From Pseudobacteriovorax antillogorgiicola (lineage in GTDB: Bacteria; Bdellovibrionota_B; Oligoflexia; Oligoflexales; RGVZ01), in NCBI GenBank assembly GCA_945898195.1, contig CAMDHM010000014.1, positions 1-55,989 of the forward strand: 55,989 bases of DNA. Reading direction: 5' to 3'. This document shows positions 7,535 to 16,605 of this stretch, piece by piece. The notes under the pieces are model-generated. The model was not told the DNA's origin and did no database searches. It saw nothing but the letters and a program-made list of their open reading frames with translations. The position numbers and the translations under genes were made by a program. The first letter of the stretch is position 1, and each line of letters opens with the position of its first letter.

Positions 7535-9615
7535 TTTCAAATAATCCGCAGAATCCATCTATTTCTGCAGCGCTCGGTTCGGCGCTGGCTTCATCCTCGT
7601 CTTCAGCATCGTCGTCTTCGTCCTCGTCTTCAGCATCGTCGCCCTCATCGGGCGTGCCTCAGGCGCCCTCCTCGGCGTCCAGTTCGGGGCAGGATGTTCC
7701 GCGCCGGGCAGCCCAAGACCGGACCCGCAAAGAATTCGAATCCCAGGTCACAGAGGGTGAAAAATCAGGGGTGGAACGAACGACTGAGGCAAAGGCGCAG
7801 TCCCAGTCCCAGTCCGAGGCTAAAGAGGTCGCAAGCAGCAAGTCATCCGGCAGGAACAGCGGGACAAGTGACGCCAAGGAAACCAAAGATTCCAAAGAAT
7901 CTAAGGTGGAACGTGAGTCAAAGGGCAGTGGCCCGTCAACTATGGTCAATCAAATTTTGGGCCAATTGATCAAGCAGCATCCTGATGCGAAGCCTGCCGC
8001 CCTGCAGTTTCTACAAAGCACACCATCGGCTGACGCGATTGAGGAGTTGCCACAATTGATGGCATCCAGCCGATTCATTGTGGATGCCTTGCTGGAAAAA
8101 GATCTCGGTGGCTATATGAGCGAAGACGTAAAACCAAGCAATGTCCTTCGTGAGCTCGGGTTCGGTCCAGATTTAATCACGCAGGCCATGGCGCTAGGCG
8201 TTGATACGTCTGGGCCATTGCAACGTGGCCAAATCCTGGGCGCGTTGGGTGCGGATCCAAAAAGGGTTGAGTCGGATTTGAACCGTTTGAAGGGAACCAT
8301 CGCGCTGGAGGGTGTTGCTGGGTACATGCAACAGTCTCTAAGCATGGCGAAGTCGTCGGGAAAACAGCCGGGCATCATGGATAAATTGACCGGCCCCGAA
8401 ATAAAAGAAGATTCAGCGGATCTGGTCGACTTCAAATCAAGCACTAGCCTCGAGATGCAAGCCATTATGGCGCAGGCACTCGCCTCGTCCAGCAATTGGG
8501 GGCCACATGATATGATGCGGCCCGTAGAGGCCGCCTTTCAGGCTCTTGGTTGGGGTGGATTCAGTGCCGCGACGCCTCTCGATAGCCCGACATTTAATTT
8601 GACTTCGCAGGAGGCAACAACTCAGGCCACGCCAGAGGTTGAATCTTTGGCGGCCGCGCCACTGTTGAACGGGCTTGCTCCAGTCGCTGACTTTATGGAG
8701 CTCACGGGTCCCATGAATCCCATGAATCTCGAAGATTTTAAGTCTAAACTTCAGTCCGAGTTCGGCGACAAGGTCACGGTGATGGCCGTTGGTGCCAGCG
8801 CTTGGGATGGATTTTTGGAGTCAGGAACCGATGCCAGCAGCAATATCGCTCCTGTCATGCCTACCGAAAAACCAAGCGAAACCTTGATCCAGCAAACACG
8901 AAAGGATGTCAGAGAGGCATCCCCGTCGCCAAAGGATCCTGAACCCATTGAGTCCGAACAAAACAAGTTTGAGCAAAGTCAGCCCGATCAAAGCACCCTG
9001 CCCGGCGTCGACCGAGCGATGGTGCAAGATGGTTTAAAACCAGCAGAAACGGCCGAAGCACCGGCTCCTGAAAAATCGGAACGCAATGAAATCAGAGCCC
9101 GTCAGGCGAGCGATACTTTCCGCAGGATTCAAGATGCGGTTCGACATACGTCCGTCAGCAATCTCGGTGCAATGCGCCTTGACCTGTCCAGCCCCGAGAC
9201 TGGAAATCTTGAAATAGCGGTACGCCTTGATAAGGATCAGCAGGTAGATGTGCGTATCATGGCTGGCTCTGACGAACTTCGAGATTTGATTAGTCGTGAA
9301 CTTCCGCAATTGAAATCCGCACTCAGCGAACAAAATATAAACCTTCGCGACTTCAACAGTAGGGCCTGGACTGGGGATGATAGGAGTCGTGGGCAGCAAG
9401 ACCGCCGTGACAATCATGACAACCGAGACAATCAGGGCTGGGGAAATGCACAGGACCGATCTATAGGCGGGCTCAATGGGGTGGCACGCAGTAGAGGGGC
9501 GTCAATCGAGGCCTTGAATGAACAGATGGGGCGTCAAGCGTTGCGTTCCTTTCGGATTGTCGATCTGTCGGACCGAAGCGTTGGTGGAGATGGTCGGATC
9601 AGAGTTTTAGCGTGA
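7531..9615 (+). CDS. fliK: Flagellar hook-length control protein FliK
   Basis: A 694-residue protein whose C-terminal domain (about 529-615) matches the Flg_hook domain of FliK: a helix FRRIQDAVRH, then LGAMRLDLSSPETGNLEIAVRLDKD and the DLISRELPQLKSALSEQ helix that acts in the switch of export specificity. The first 60 residues are a serine/alanine/proline-rich linker encoded by an imperfect 27-bp repeat. The middle (170-370) holds two leucine-rich helical segments, and 440-510 is acidic and disordered. Its length sets or limits hook length in known systems. It overlaps the upstream hydrolase by four bases and is followed by flgD after 50 bases, the usual FliK-FlgD pairing. A D/N/R-rich tail follows the Flg_hook domain. 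Confidence 0.85.
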   Translation: MISNNPQNPSISAALGSALASSSSSASSSSSSSSASSPSSGVPQAPSSASSSGQDVPRRAAQDRTRKEFESQVTEGEKSGVERTTEAKAQSQSQSEAKEVASSKSSGRNSGTSDAKETKDSKESKVERESKGSGPSTMVNQILGQLIKQHPDAKPAALQFLQSTPSADAIEELPQLMASSRFIVDALLEKDLGGYMSEDVKPSNVLRELGFGPDLITQAMALGVDTSGPLQRGQILGALGADPKRVESDLNRLKGTIALEGVAGYMQQSLSMAKSSGKQPGIMDKLTGPEIKEDSADLVDFKSSTSLEMQAIMAQALASSSNWGPHDMMRPVEAAFQALGWGGFSAATPLDSPTFNLTSQEATTQATPEVESLAAAPLLNGLAPVADFMELTGPMNPMNLEDFKSKLQSEFGDKVTVMAVGASAWDGFLESGTDASSNIAPVMPTEKPSETLIQQTRKDVREASPSPKDPEPIESEQNKFEQSQPDQSTLPGVDRAMVQDGLKPAETAEAPAPEKSERNEIRARQASDTFRRIQDAVRHTSVSNLGAMRLDLSSPETGNLEIAVRLDKDQQVDVRIMAGSDELRDLISRELPQLKSALSEQNINLRDFNSRAWTGDDRSRGQQDRRDNHDNRDNQGWGNAQDRSIGGLNGVARSRGASIEALNEQMGRQALRSFRIVDLSDRSVGGDGRIRVLA
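7594..7641 (+). repeat. 27-bp in-frame tandem repeat in the serine linker of fliK
   Basis: TCCTCGTCTTCAGCATCGTC recurs at 7594 and 7621, exactly 27 bases (nine codons) apart, encoding repeated Ser/Ala residues. Copy-number change would lengthen or shorten the FliK linker without a frameshift. Confidence 0.75.
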
Positions 9616-9665
9616 TCTGGTGAGCGACCTTTTATTTTTGATTTGCTGATTTAGGGGGCAACATC

Positions 9666-10703
9666 ATGCGCACATCGATGCAAGAAAAAATAAGTCCGTA
9701 TCAGGGCAAAGGGGCGCCTAGTCTTATGGACTCTGCCGGACCCGCCAAAGTCGCTTCGACCCAGGGTGATGCCTCCTTCAAAAATATCCTGATGAGTTCT
9801 AACCTTGATGTCGCAAAAGAACGTGCTTCGAGCAAAGATGGCGACCTATCTGGCGCCAAGAATGACGAGGAGTTTTTTCGTGCCATCAATGACCGGAACA
9901 ATCCCCAGCGCGGTCCGAAAACTCAACTCGATAAAGATGACTTTCTTAAACTGTTTATCGCGCAGCTTCAGAATCAGGATCCGTTGAAACCGGATGACAG
10001 TGCACAGATGGCGGCACAGTTGGCTCAGTTTAACGGACTTGAACAGATGCTAAACGTGAACAAGACTCTGACGGAGATGCTGAAGGGACAAAGCAATGGT
10101 CGTAACTTTGGCATGCTGGATTACGTTGGCCGTGATGTAACGGTCGAAGGCGGGCGGGCTCTAGTTTCGCAAGGAAATGCAGGGCAAGTCAGCTTTAATA
10201 TTGACCGCCCAATTGCAGGGGCGACGCTTGAAGTTCGCGATGGCGCAGGAGCCATTGTCGCCACCGAGAATCTTGGGCAGTTGCGCGAGGGCGAACAGGA
10301 TCTGCAGTGGAGCGGTGTTGGTACCGATGGAAAGCCATTGCAAGACGGGGGCTACACCTTCTCGATTACGGCAACGGCGGATGAGGGACAGGCTGTGCCG
10401 GTTGCGCTCCAAACCCGAATCAAGGTGACCGGTGTCGACCTTAAGGACCCTGCAGGTGCATTCATGACGGCCGCAGGGAAGATCTCTGCCAGTGATGTGG
10501 TCGCCGTGCGAATGGCGGATGAAAAACCAAAGGTAAATGATAAATCCAACGACAAACAGCGGTCCGAAAGCGCGCAGCTAGAAGATGCCAAGGCCACCGA
10601 TGGTGAAGTTTCTGGCGCCGCGGCAATCACGATCCCTGTTACGATGGATGCTGGCAACGGGTCAGTGGCAATAGTTCCGGAGAATGAAGATGAGCATACC
10701 TAA
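9666..10703 (+). CDS. flgD: Flagellar hook-assembly scaffolding protein FlgD
   Basis: A 345-residue hook-cap protein that sits on the growing hook and guides FlgE polymerisation. The family signature is clear at about residues 90-130: FLKLFIAQLQNQDPLKPDD, then AQLAQFNGLEQM. The FlgD Ig/Tudor-like region follows (VGRDVTVEGG, then LEVRDGAGAIV and DGGYTFSI). From about residue 265 to the end is a polar K/D/E-rich tail not found in short FlgD proteins of about 220 residues. The start ATG at 9666 follows GGGG. The hook gene flgE, often next in line, is not here; a lipoprotein gene overlaps the 3' end instead. Confidence 0.92.
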   Translation: MRTSMQEKISPYQGKGAPSLMDSAGPAKVASTQGDASFKNILMSSNLDVAKERASSKDGDLSGAKNDEEFFRAINDRNNPQRGPKTQLDKDDFLKLFIAQLQNQDPLKPDDSAQMAAQLAQFNGLEQMLNVNKTLTEMLKGQSNGRNFGMLDYVGRDVTVEGGRALVSQGNAGQVSFNIDRPIAGATLEVRDGAGAIVATENLGQLREGEQDLQWSGVGTDGKPLQDGGYTFSITATADEGQAVPVALQTRIKVTGVDLKDPAGAFMTAAGKISASDVVAVRMADEKPKVNDKSNDKQRSESAQLEDAKATDGEVSGAAAITIPVTMDAGNGSVAIVPENEDEHT

Positions 10704-11562
10704 GTCCTTCAGAATGATTAGTGCGCTGATACTTCTGATTGCGGTGTCGGCCTGCATGGGTAAGAGGACCCTCAGGTCAGAGAATGCTGGAAGCAATTCT
10801 GGATCCAACGCCGGACCAGACGCTGTTGCCGTCCAAAAACCCGCATCCCCTGTTCTGTCAGACACAAAGGTTGGCGCAGACGGCGTAACGTCGCGGCCGG
10901 CGATTTGCAAAGAAGCCGAGAAGGCATGCCAGCCTGACGCGAGTCCAAGGTTTTGCGAGTTGCGTGAATTTGATGGGGTGGTGTTAACGCAGGGGCATAA
11001 TAAGTATGCCTATGGTAGCGGTGACTGCGAAACCCGCAAAGCCATTTTGGTAGAGGCGTGCAAGCATGGCTGGGACATAAAAACCTTGTCCGCCATAAAG
11101 TGTTCAGCTGATGCGACGGATCATAAGTGTCCGGTCCTGCCCGGTATATGCATGACACTATTTGAGCCGAGCCGGTGCAGTGCCAAAAAATACATTCAAA
11201 CTGATATCGCAGCGAACGAACCAATGGTTGCATGGGGGGCGAATGCTTGCGTCGCACGTTACGAACTCTCCAAGATGGCATGTTCGCGCAACATGAACCC
11301 GCTGTCTCTCGATGGGATTTCTTGTGAATCCCAGGCCCGATATGCGGGCGATTGCCCACCCGTTCAACCCTCGTGTGATTCGGTCGATGTCAAAGCCTCG
11401 ATTTGTGAAGTGGAGACGGCCGCAGGGGAACAGCCGAGCATAAAAGTTTCAGGCGAAGGACCAGGATTATGCTTGGCGAGATTCAACCTTGACTTCCACG
11501 TCTGCATGGCAGGGTGGTCACCCGACGAAGTTTCCGGCCGGGTTAAATGCCGAGCTAAGTAA
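10690..11562 (+). CDS. Secreted lipoprotein with three six-cysteine modules
   Basis: A 290-residue lipoprotein of unknown function. A signal peptide ends in a lipobox, VSAC, with Cys22 to be lipidated. After a G/S/N-rich linker, three modules of about 65 residues follow, at Cys73-138, 147-212 and 222-287. Each has six cysteines with spacing C-x6-C-x8/9-C-x21/23-C-x10-C-x13/14-C, and an arginine (CxxR or CxARF/Y) after the fourth cysteine. Six cysteines per module suggest three disulfides in the periplasm or outside. I do not recognise the family. ATG 10690 is preferred to 10684 because GGAG lies 7 bases before it. It overlaps flgD by 14 bases, which suggests co-expression with hook genes, though a flagellar role is only a guess. 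Confidence 0.8.
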   Translation: MSIPKSFRMISALILLIAVSACMGKRTLRSENAGSNSGSNAGPDAVAVQKPASPVLSDTKVGADGVTSRPAICKEAEKACQPDASPRFCELREFDGVVLTQGHNKYAYGSGDCETRKAILVEACKHGWDIKTLSAIKCSADATDHKCPVLPGICMTLFEPSRCSAKKYIQTDIAANEPMVAWGANACVARYELSKMACSRNMNPLSLDGISCESQARYAGDCPPVQPSCDSVDVKASICEVETAAGEQPSIKVSGEGPGLCLARFNLDFHVCMAGWSPDEVSGRVKCRAK

Positions 11563-11576
11563 TCCGCCGATTTAAT

Positions 11577-13106
11577 CTAGCCGGGGAACACTTCAAATGC
11601 CGCCTGCGTAAGGTCCGCGCGGCTTACAGGTGCGTTTTCAAAGACGGCCGTGATGCCATAGTCCTTTAACACGCGATCAAATAAGACATTCTCTTCGTGA
11701 AGAATCCAGTCGCGGACATCGTCACGGAGGCGTAGGCGCAAGGATTTTTTTCCGCTTTGCAGAGAAAGGCGCATCACTTCCCTGATCAGATCGTAGGCTT
11801 CGGTCTGCGTGCTGCGAATTCTGCCTCGCCCGTCACAACATGGGCACGGTTCCATCAGCTGCCGCTCAAGTGATTCGGCGGTCCTCTTGCGCGTCATTTG
11901 GACCAGTCCGAATTCGCTGATCCGCAAGACGGTGCTACGGGCTTTATCTTTTTTTAGTTCTTCTTGAAGGGTCAGAAATACCTTTTCACGATCCGATTCG
12001 CGTTCCATGTCGATAAAATCAAGGACAATGATTCCCCCGATGTTGCGAACCCGTAATTGCCGGACAATCTGAACCACGGCCTCCATGTTGGTCCTGACGA
12101 TGGTGTCTCGCACATTGCTGTGCCCGACATATTTCCCAGTATTTACGTCAAATGAGGTTAAGGCTTCGGTTTGGTCAATCACAAGGTGGCCGCCGGAGGG
12201 TAGATCAATCTTACGACCCAAGGCCCGCCCAATATCCATTTCAATACCGTAAAGGTCAAAAAGTGGAATTTTTGCGGTGTGCAGCTCCAGTTTTCTGGTG
12301 GCGCCGGGAGTTGTCGCATTTAAAAAACGTTGCAGATCATCAAAGGCACTCTGATTGTCGATGACAATCTTACTGATGTCCTCAGAGAAAAGGTCGCGCG
12401 TTATTTTTCTGACAAGGTCAAGGTCTTGATAGAGAAGATTGGGCGCGGATTCTCGTGGTGCCTTGAGTTGGATTTTTTGCCAGTTGCGAATGAGATAGCG
12501 AAGATCTTTTGCTAGGCTTCTTTCGTCGGCGTCTTGTGCCGCAGTCCGCACGATGACGCCAACCCCTTTTGGTTTAATTGATTTGACGAGATCTTTAAGG
12601 TGCTGGCGTTTGCCCTCGTCGGAGATCCGTTTTGAGATTCCGATTTTTGAGGCGCCGGGGACTAGAACTAAATATCGACCCGGCAAGGACATGTGCATGG
12701 TGGCCCGGGCTCCCTTGGTGCCAAGCGGCTCCTTGCTGATTTGGACGAGAATCTGTTGGCCTTCTTTTAGAATTTTTTCGATGGGCCCACGATTGACGCG
12801 GGTCGGCTGACCAAAGTCTTCTTCTTGCCAATCGGACTGATCTTCGGTCTCATCCTCAAGGCCTTTGGTAACGTCACCCTTGATGACATCTCCCGCATAG
12901 AGGAACGCAGATCGGTCAGCTCCGATATCAATAAACGCGGCCTGCATCCCCGGCAAAACCCGATTCACGCGGGCCTTGTAGATATTTCCAACCATGGCAC
13001 GTTCGTGATGGCGTTCAATGTATAGCTCCGTGAGGTCCTCGCGTTCGAGGAGCGCCATCCGAGTTTCGCCTTCATTAATATTAATGATCAGCTGTTTTTC
13101 CAGCAT
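11577..13106 (-). CDS. rng: Ribonuclease G (RNase E/G family)
   Basis: A 509-residue RNase G-type endoribonuclease acting in rRNA 5'-end maturation and mRNA decay. The S1 domain is near the N-terminus (VGNIYKARVNRVLPGMQAAFIDIG), with an acidic insertion around residues 80-100. The catalytic core has the metal-binding aspartates in SFDVNTGKY and LDFIDM; the zinc-link cysteines appear in CPCCDGRGR. It lacks the long C-terminal scaffold of RNase E, so Rng is the better name. The ATG shares a base with the waaA stop (TAATG), so it is translated from the GT9-waaA message. Expression of rng with lipopolysaccharide genes is unusual but the overlap is clear. Confidence 0.93.
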   Translation of the reverse strand: MLEKQLIININEGETRMALLEREDLTELYIERHHERAMVGNIYKARVNRVLPGMQAAFIDIGADRSAFLYAGDVIKGDVTKGLEDETEDQSDWQEEDFGQPTRVNRGPIEKILKEGQQILVQISKEPLGTKGARATMHMSLPGRYLVLVPGASKIGISKRISDEGKRQHLKDLVKSIKPKGVGVIVRTAAQDADERSLAKDLRYLIRNWQKIQLKAPRESAPNLLYQDLDLVRKITRDLFSEDISKIVIDNQSAFDDLQRFLNATTPGATRKLELHTAKIPLFDLYGIEMDIGRALGRKIDLPSGGHLVIDQTEALTSFDVNTGKYVGHSNVRDTIVRTNMEAVVQIVRQLRVRNIGGIIVLDFIDMERESDREKVFLTLQEELKKDKARSTVLRISEFGLVQMTRKRTAESLERQLMEPCPCCDGRGRIRSTQTEAYDLIREVMRLSLQSGKKSLRLRLRDDVRDWILHEENVLFDRVLKDYGITAVFENAPVSRADLTQAAFEVFPG

Positions 13107-14401
13107 TAAATACCTTCCATTGTCGTGAGGCTCTGCTCGAGCAGGCTACATATTTTTTTGGATGCTCCCGTACGTTCGATAACAAAAGATCGGCTTGGCG
13201 AACTTTTTGTCGACGCACCATCGGCGTGCTGAGCAGTCATGTTCATGAGCCATTCTGCTTGTTCATCAGATGTCGCCACGGCGCGTAATATTCCAGCCCT
13301 CTCCATTTGAACGGCTTCTGGGCTGTTGGTGAATCTCATTCCGCAGCCAAGATTTAAGCCGTGAGAAGCCGGCTCCAAAACGTTGTGCACCTTATTGTGA
13401 CAGGCTCCTCCAATCCAAGCGGCATCGGCCAGTGAATAGAGCTCTGCCAACACACCCATCTGGTTGATCAAAAGAAAGTCACAGCCAGCCAATTGAATTT
13501 GGTTTTGCAATTTTGTGGTGGTTCCACCATCGATGTGATGGGGAACAGCGATCACGGCCCATGAGGTTGCGATGTCCGGATTGGTTCGCCAGGCAGCCGT
13601 TAGCAGATCAAGGTCGGCGGTATAAATGCTGCCCGCGACCAAAACCTTGCGGCCGCGGGTGAAATTTAGGACCTGGTTTCTCAGATCACCGCCGATTTTT
13701 GTCCTCGTTGCGCGGTCCATCACCCGGTCAAACTTGGTGTCGCCAGTGGCGACAATTTGGGGTGGATTAATTTGGAACCGTTTTACAAAGAAATCCCTGC
13801 TGGCCTCATCTACGGCGCAAATCCTGGTGAATTGTCGCGCAAGATAGCCACGTCCTAAGTTTCTTAATTTTGAATCAGGAGAGCCTGCGGGGCGCCCTGC
13901 ATCGATCAAAAACATTGGCCGATTGCGGCCAAAAACACTCAAAAAAGAGGGCCACCATTCATGACGGATCACCACGGAGGCACAGATCCGGTGGCGCGAT
14001 TCGAATCGCCGCCAGCGCCAAAGAGAGTCTGGTGGGGCTAGGGCAGCCCGGATTGTTTCTCCTCGTGCACGCATGTATTCGAGGCCAGAGCGAGACAAAA
14101 ACAGGACTAACGGCTCCAGTCCGAGATGGGTTGAAAGTCGTTCAATGATTGGAAGGGCTTGCTCAAATTCTCCTGCAGAGCTGCAAAAGAAAAGGAGGTC
14201 CCCGCGGCTCTCGGGGTTTGACGGTGCGATCGACTTGGTGGAGTCGCCACCTGTGGTTCGTCCAGTTAATTGGCGCGCGAAGCGACTTTTTGACAGTCCC
14301 GGAAGAGAACTCAACAAGGACCCCAATTGGAAAAGGACTTCAACGACGCAGGATGTGAAAATCACGGCCAAGAATTTAAGGTTGTTCGGAGGAAGGCTCA
14401 C
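13106..14401 (-). CDS. waaA: 3-deoxy-D-manno-octulosonic acid (Kdo) transferase
   Basis: A 431-residue protein of the WaaA/KdtA family (GT30), which transfers Kdo from CMP-Kdo to lipid A at the inner membrane. Visible landmarks are one N-terminal hydrophobic segment, the family's ASxGE box as CSSAGEFEQALPI, GDTKFDRV (usually GNxKFD), GSIYTADLD, VPHH and the C-terminal GVLAELYSLADAAWIGG followed by HNVLEPA. The start is a GTG that overlaps the upstream glycosyltransferase stop (GTGA), and the stop overlaps rng by one base. The protein is moderately diverged: the usual TNCPLL stretch is not obvious, and HEWWPSF replaces ExELWPN, so acceptor specificity may differ. Confidence 0.82.
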   Translation of the reverse strand: MSLPPNNLKFLAVIFTSCVVEVLFQLGSLLSSLPGLSKSRFARQLTGRTTGGDSTKSIAPSNPESRGDLLFFCSSAGEFEQALPIIERLSTHLGLEPLVLFLSRSGLEYMRARGETIRAALAPPDSLWRWRRFESRHRICASVVIRHEWWPSFLSVFGRNRPMFLIDAGRPAGSPDSKLRNLGRGYLARQFTRICAVDEASRDFFVKRFQINPPQIVATGDTKFDRVMDRATRTKIGGDLRNQVLNFTRGRKVLVAGSIYTADLDLLTAAWRTNPDIATSWAVIAVPHHIDGGTTTKLQNQIQLAGCDFLLINQMGVLAELYSLADAAWIGGACHNKVHNVLEPASHGLNLGCGMRFTNSPEAVQMERAGILRAVATSDEQAEWLMNMTAQHADGASTKSSPSRSFVIERTGASKKICSLLEQSLTTMEGI

Positions 14402-15525
14402 AGAAAAACTCCGGCGAGTTTATTGGCGGCGTCGCGAGCATTAATTCCCCGAAAGCATGCCTGGTCGCCGTATCGGCATTGGGCTTTGCCATGTTTGGAA
14501 CATGGCCGACAGCCAAGTGGCGCTGAAAATGTGCGGCTCGCTATTAGGTGGGGAGCAAATCCAAAGGCTTCGGTCGTCGGGCCAAACAACATGAAGGATG
14601 GTTTACCCAAGGCTTCCGCAATGTGTGCCAGGGAAGAATCGTTGCTCAAGATGGCGCGGCAGCCAGCCAGAATTGCGACCGTGTCCTGCAATTTGGTTGA
14701 GCCAGCTAGGTTCAACACCGGCCCGTCCCATTGATTCGCGTTGAGGCGTCTTTCAAGCTCATCACAGTCAATTCGCTCGCGCGGATCGCCAAGCAAGACG
14801 ATTCCAATGCGGGAGTCGGCAGGAATTTTTCCGGCGAGGGCACCCATGACCTGTTCGAAGACTTGAACGGGCGCCTTTTTTGCGGGATGTGATGCGCCCG
14901 GAGCGATTGCCAGCCATGGAATTACTGGATCAAGTCGTTCGTCAAATGTGGGTGTATCTAGTTTTGGCGTGCCCTGGTTCAGGGCCTCGGAATTTTCGCC
15001 TAAAGCCTGGGCCATTGCCAGAGCAGCCAGTCGGAATTGGGGAATCGGTGGAAAGTGCCTAATGAGGGAACTTTGAATTGTGAGGCTAACCTTGCTGCGA
15101 CCCAATAAGCGAGCACATAGGACAAGGAGCGACCGGGCAAGGTACCTTTTGGAAGATCTAACAATGATGCCTCCATGCCGCTGCCTTATGCGCCGCGTGA
15201 GGTTGCGGGAACGGAGGTTCCCCTGGAGGTCAATGCAGGCATCGATGGTGGCGGGAAGGCGCCCTTCATGGGTCGAGTTAAGGCCTCCGGCCTCAATTTT
15301 GGTTAGAGCGTCAATGTCGTGGCAGACGACGCCCGGGCAGTACAAGTGGATCAAGTCCAGAGCGGGAGTTCGGCCAATCCAATGCAATTCAACGGATCGA
15401 TTGCCGAGCTTTGTCCAGGCGTTGGCATACTGGATGGCTGCGGTCGCAAGAACGACGTCACCAATGCTCGAAGATCGAATGACGGCAACGCGGAGTGGAC
15501 TTGAATTTGATTTTGAGTGGTTCAA
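14398..15525 (-). CDS. Family 9 glycosyltransferase (heptosyltransferase-like)
   Basis: A 375-residue GT9 enzyme of the WaaC/WaaF type, which adds heptose to the lipopolysaccharide core. The N-terminal Rossmann motif is RVAVIRSSSIGDVVLATAAI; the C-terminal half has WLAIAPGAS, NLAGSTKLQD, AILSNDSSLAHIAEALG and LFGPTTE, the usual GT9 series. Near the end four cysteines (CRPC, CRYG, CFRG) form a possible metal-binding or disulfide cluster, also seen in some heptosyltransferases. The only available start is a TTG at 15525. It overlaps waaA by four bases, giving the run GT9-waaA-rng. Which sugar it adds cannot be decided here. Confidence 0.85.
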   Translation of the reverse strand: MNHSKSNSSPLRVAVIRSSSIGDVVLATAAIQYANAWTKLGNRSVELHWIGRTPALDLIHLYCPGVVCHDIDALTKIEAGGLNSTHEGRLPATIDACIDLQGNLRSRNLTRRIRQRHGGIIVRSSKRYLARSLLVLCARLLGRSKVSLTIQSSLIRHFPPIPQFRLAALAMAQALGENSEALNQGTPKLDTPTFDERLDPVIPWLAIAPGASHPAKKAPVQVFEQVMGALAGKIPADSRIGIVLLGDPRERIDCDELERRLNANQWDGPVLNLAGSTKLQDTVAILAGCRAILSNDSSLAHIAEALGKPSFMLFGPTTEAFGFAPHLIASRTFSAPLGCRPCSKHGKAQCRYGDQACFRGINARDAANKLAGVFL

Positions 15526-15548
15526 TTTTAAATTAAAAACCCTGATAG

Positions 15549-15577
15549 TTGATAAAAATCCCCAGTTTGATTAAAAT
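15549..15577 (+). promoter_or_regulatory. Sigma-70-type promoter of the envelope cluster
   Basis: TTGATA (15549-15554), 17 bases, then TAAAAT (15572-15577); each hexamer matches 5 of 6 consensus bases. Transcription would start near 15584, about 25 bases before the membrane-protein gene at 15610. The region is very A/T-rich and is shared with the divergent GT9 gene. Confidence 0.65.
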
Positions 15578-15609
15578 AGATTTAAAATAAACTGGCAACT
15601 GGTAGAAAA

Positions 15610-16548
15610 ATGCCTGCACGCAGAAATTGGAAAACATTTTTCAGTACGCAGCGCCATGTGAACCTGATCTATTTCGTCGATGCCGCCAAGACGAAAACTT
15701 TTCGGATTAGCATGCGCTCTGCTTCTTGTTTGGTCATAGCCAGCGCGCTTGTGATCATCTGGGCCATTGCGTCCGGCGTGCTGCTCCTTCGCACGCAAGC
15801 CAAACAGAGCGATTTACGGACAGAATTAAGCCTCTCGCGCTCCGTCATCTTTGAATACCAGACGCTTTATGATGGTGTCTTTGAACAAGCGTATCCTGAG
15901 CTCAGGGAACGTCGATATTCTGGATTGACGCCCATCCCGGCTAAGTCCGTTGCCATCGCCGCTCAGGCCGCTAATCCTGGGAATGCCACTCAGATTGGAG
16001 TTCCCGTCATCACAGATACTCCAGAGAAGGCGAAAATTATCTCCAGAGAAGATGCTAAGGCTCCGGTTTCATTGTCAAATCCAAGTATTATTCGACGTGC
16101 CAGCAGTTTCGAAGTCTTTTTTGATCTGCGCAATTCCGACCCCTCAAGTAAGGCCGAGGGTTTTATTTGGGCAATTGCCGCTATGGAAAAACAAAACGGC
16201 GAACAAATGACGGTTACAGTGCCAAAGGCCCTCACGGTTTCTGCTGCGGGAGAACTCCTCAATCCGGAGCATGGACAGCGATTTGGAATTCGGCGCTTTG
16301 CACGCCGAAGCTTTGTATTTGCTTTGCCCCAACAATTTGATGGCCGGGTTCTGACGGTTGATATTGCATTTTCCGGGCAGCGAGCCAAGTACCAGTCCTC
16401 ATACACAATTCCAATCAATATGCGTTTCAGTCACCTCGCCAGCAATAAGGCGACGCAGGAAAAGAAAGCTGCCAAGGAAAATAAACCATTGCCAAGTGTT
16501 GCGGAGCCAGACGGAGAGGCCCCGTCATCTGCGGATGACGAAGGCTAA
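15610..16548 (+). CDS. Single-pass membrane protein of unknown function
   Basis: A 312-residue protein not recognised as a known family. A basic N-terminal stretch of about 35 residues, ending with TKTFRISMRS, faces the cytoplasm. One membrane segment follows (about 38-62, CLVIASALVIIWAIASGVLLL), then a short coiled-coil-like helix (KQSDLRTELSLSRSVIFEYQ) and a beta-rich periplasmic domain (150-275). The end is charged and K/E-rich. The architecture resembles membrane anchors of envelope machines, with one bitopic helix and one periplasmic domain. It opens a co-directional run of six genes up to 24005, and its promoter is visible upstream. Function cannot be assigned. Confidence 0.75.
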   Translation: MPARRNWKTFFSTQRHVNLIYFVDAAKTKTFRISMRSASCLVIASALVIIWAIASGVLLLRTQAKQSDLRTELSLSRSVIFEYQTLYDGVFEQAYPELRERRYSGLTPIPAKSVAIAAQAANPGNATQIGVPVITDTPEKAKIISREDAKAPVSLSNPSIIRRASSFEVFFDLRNSDPSSKAEGFIWAIAAMEKQNGEQMTVTVPKALTVSAAGELLNPEHGQRFGIRRFARRSFVFALPQQFDGRVLTVDIAFSGQRAKYQSSYTIPINMRFSHLASNKATQEKKAAKENKPLPSVAEPDGEAPSSADDEG

Positions 16549-16605
16549 ACTGTGGCCAGCATGCCATATCAATTCGTTACGATTCCCTACGTGGAGAAAG
16601 CTGCC

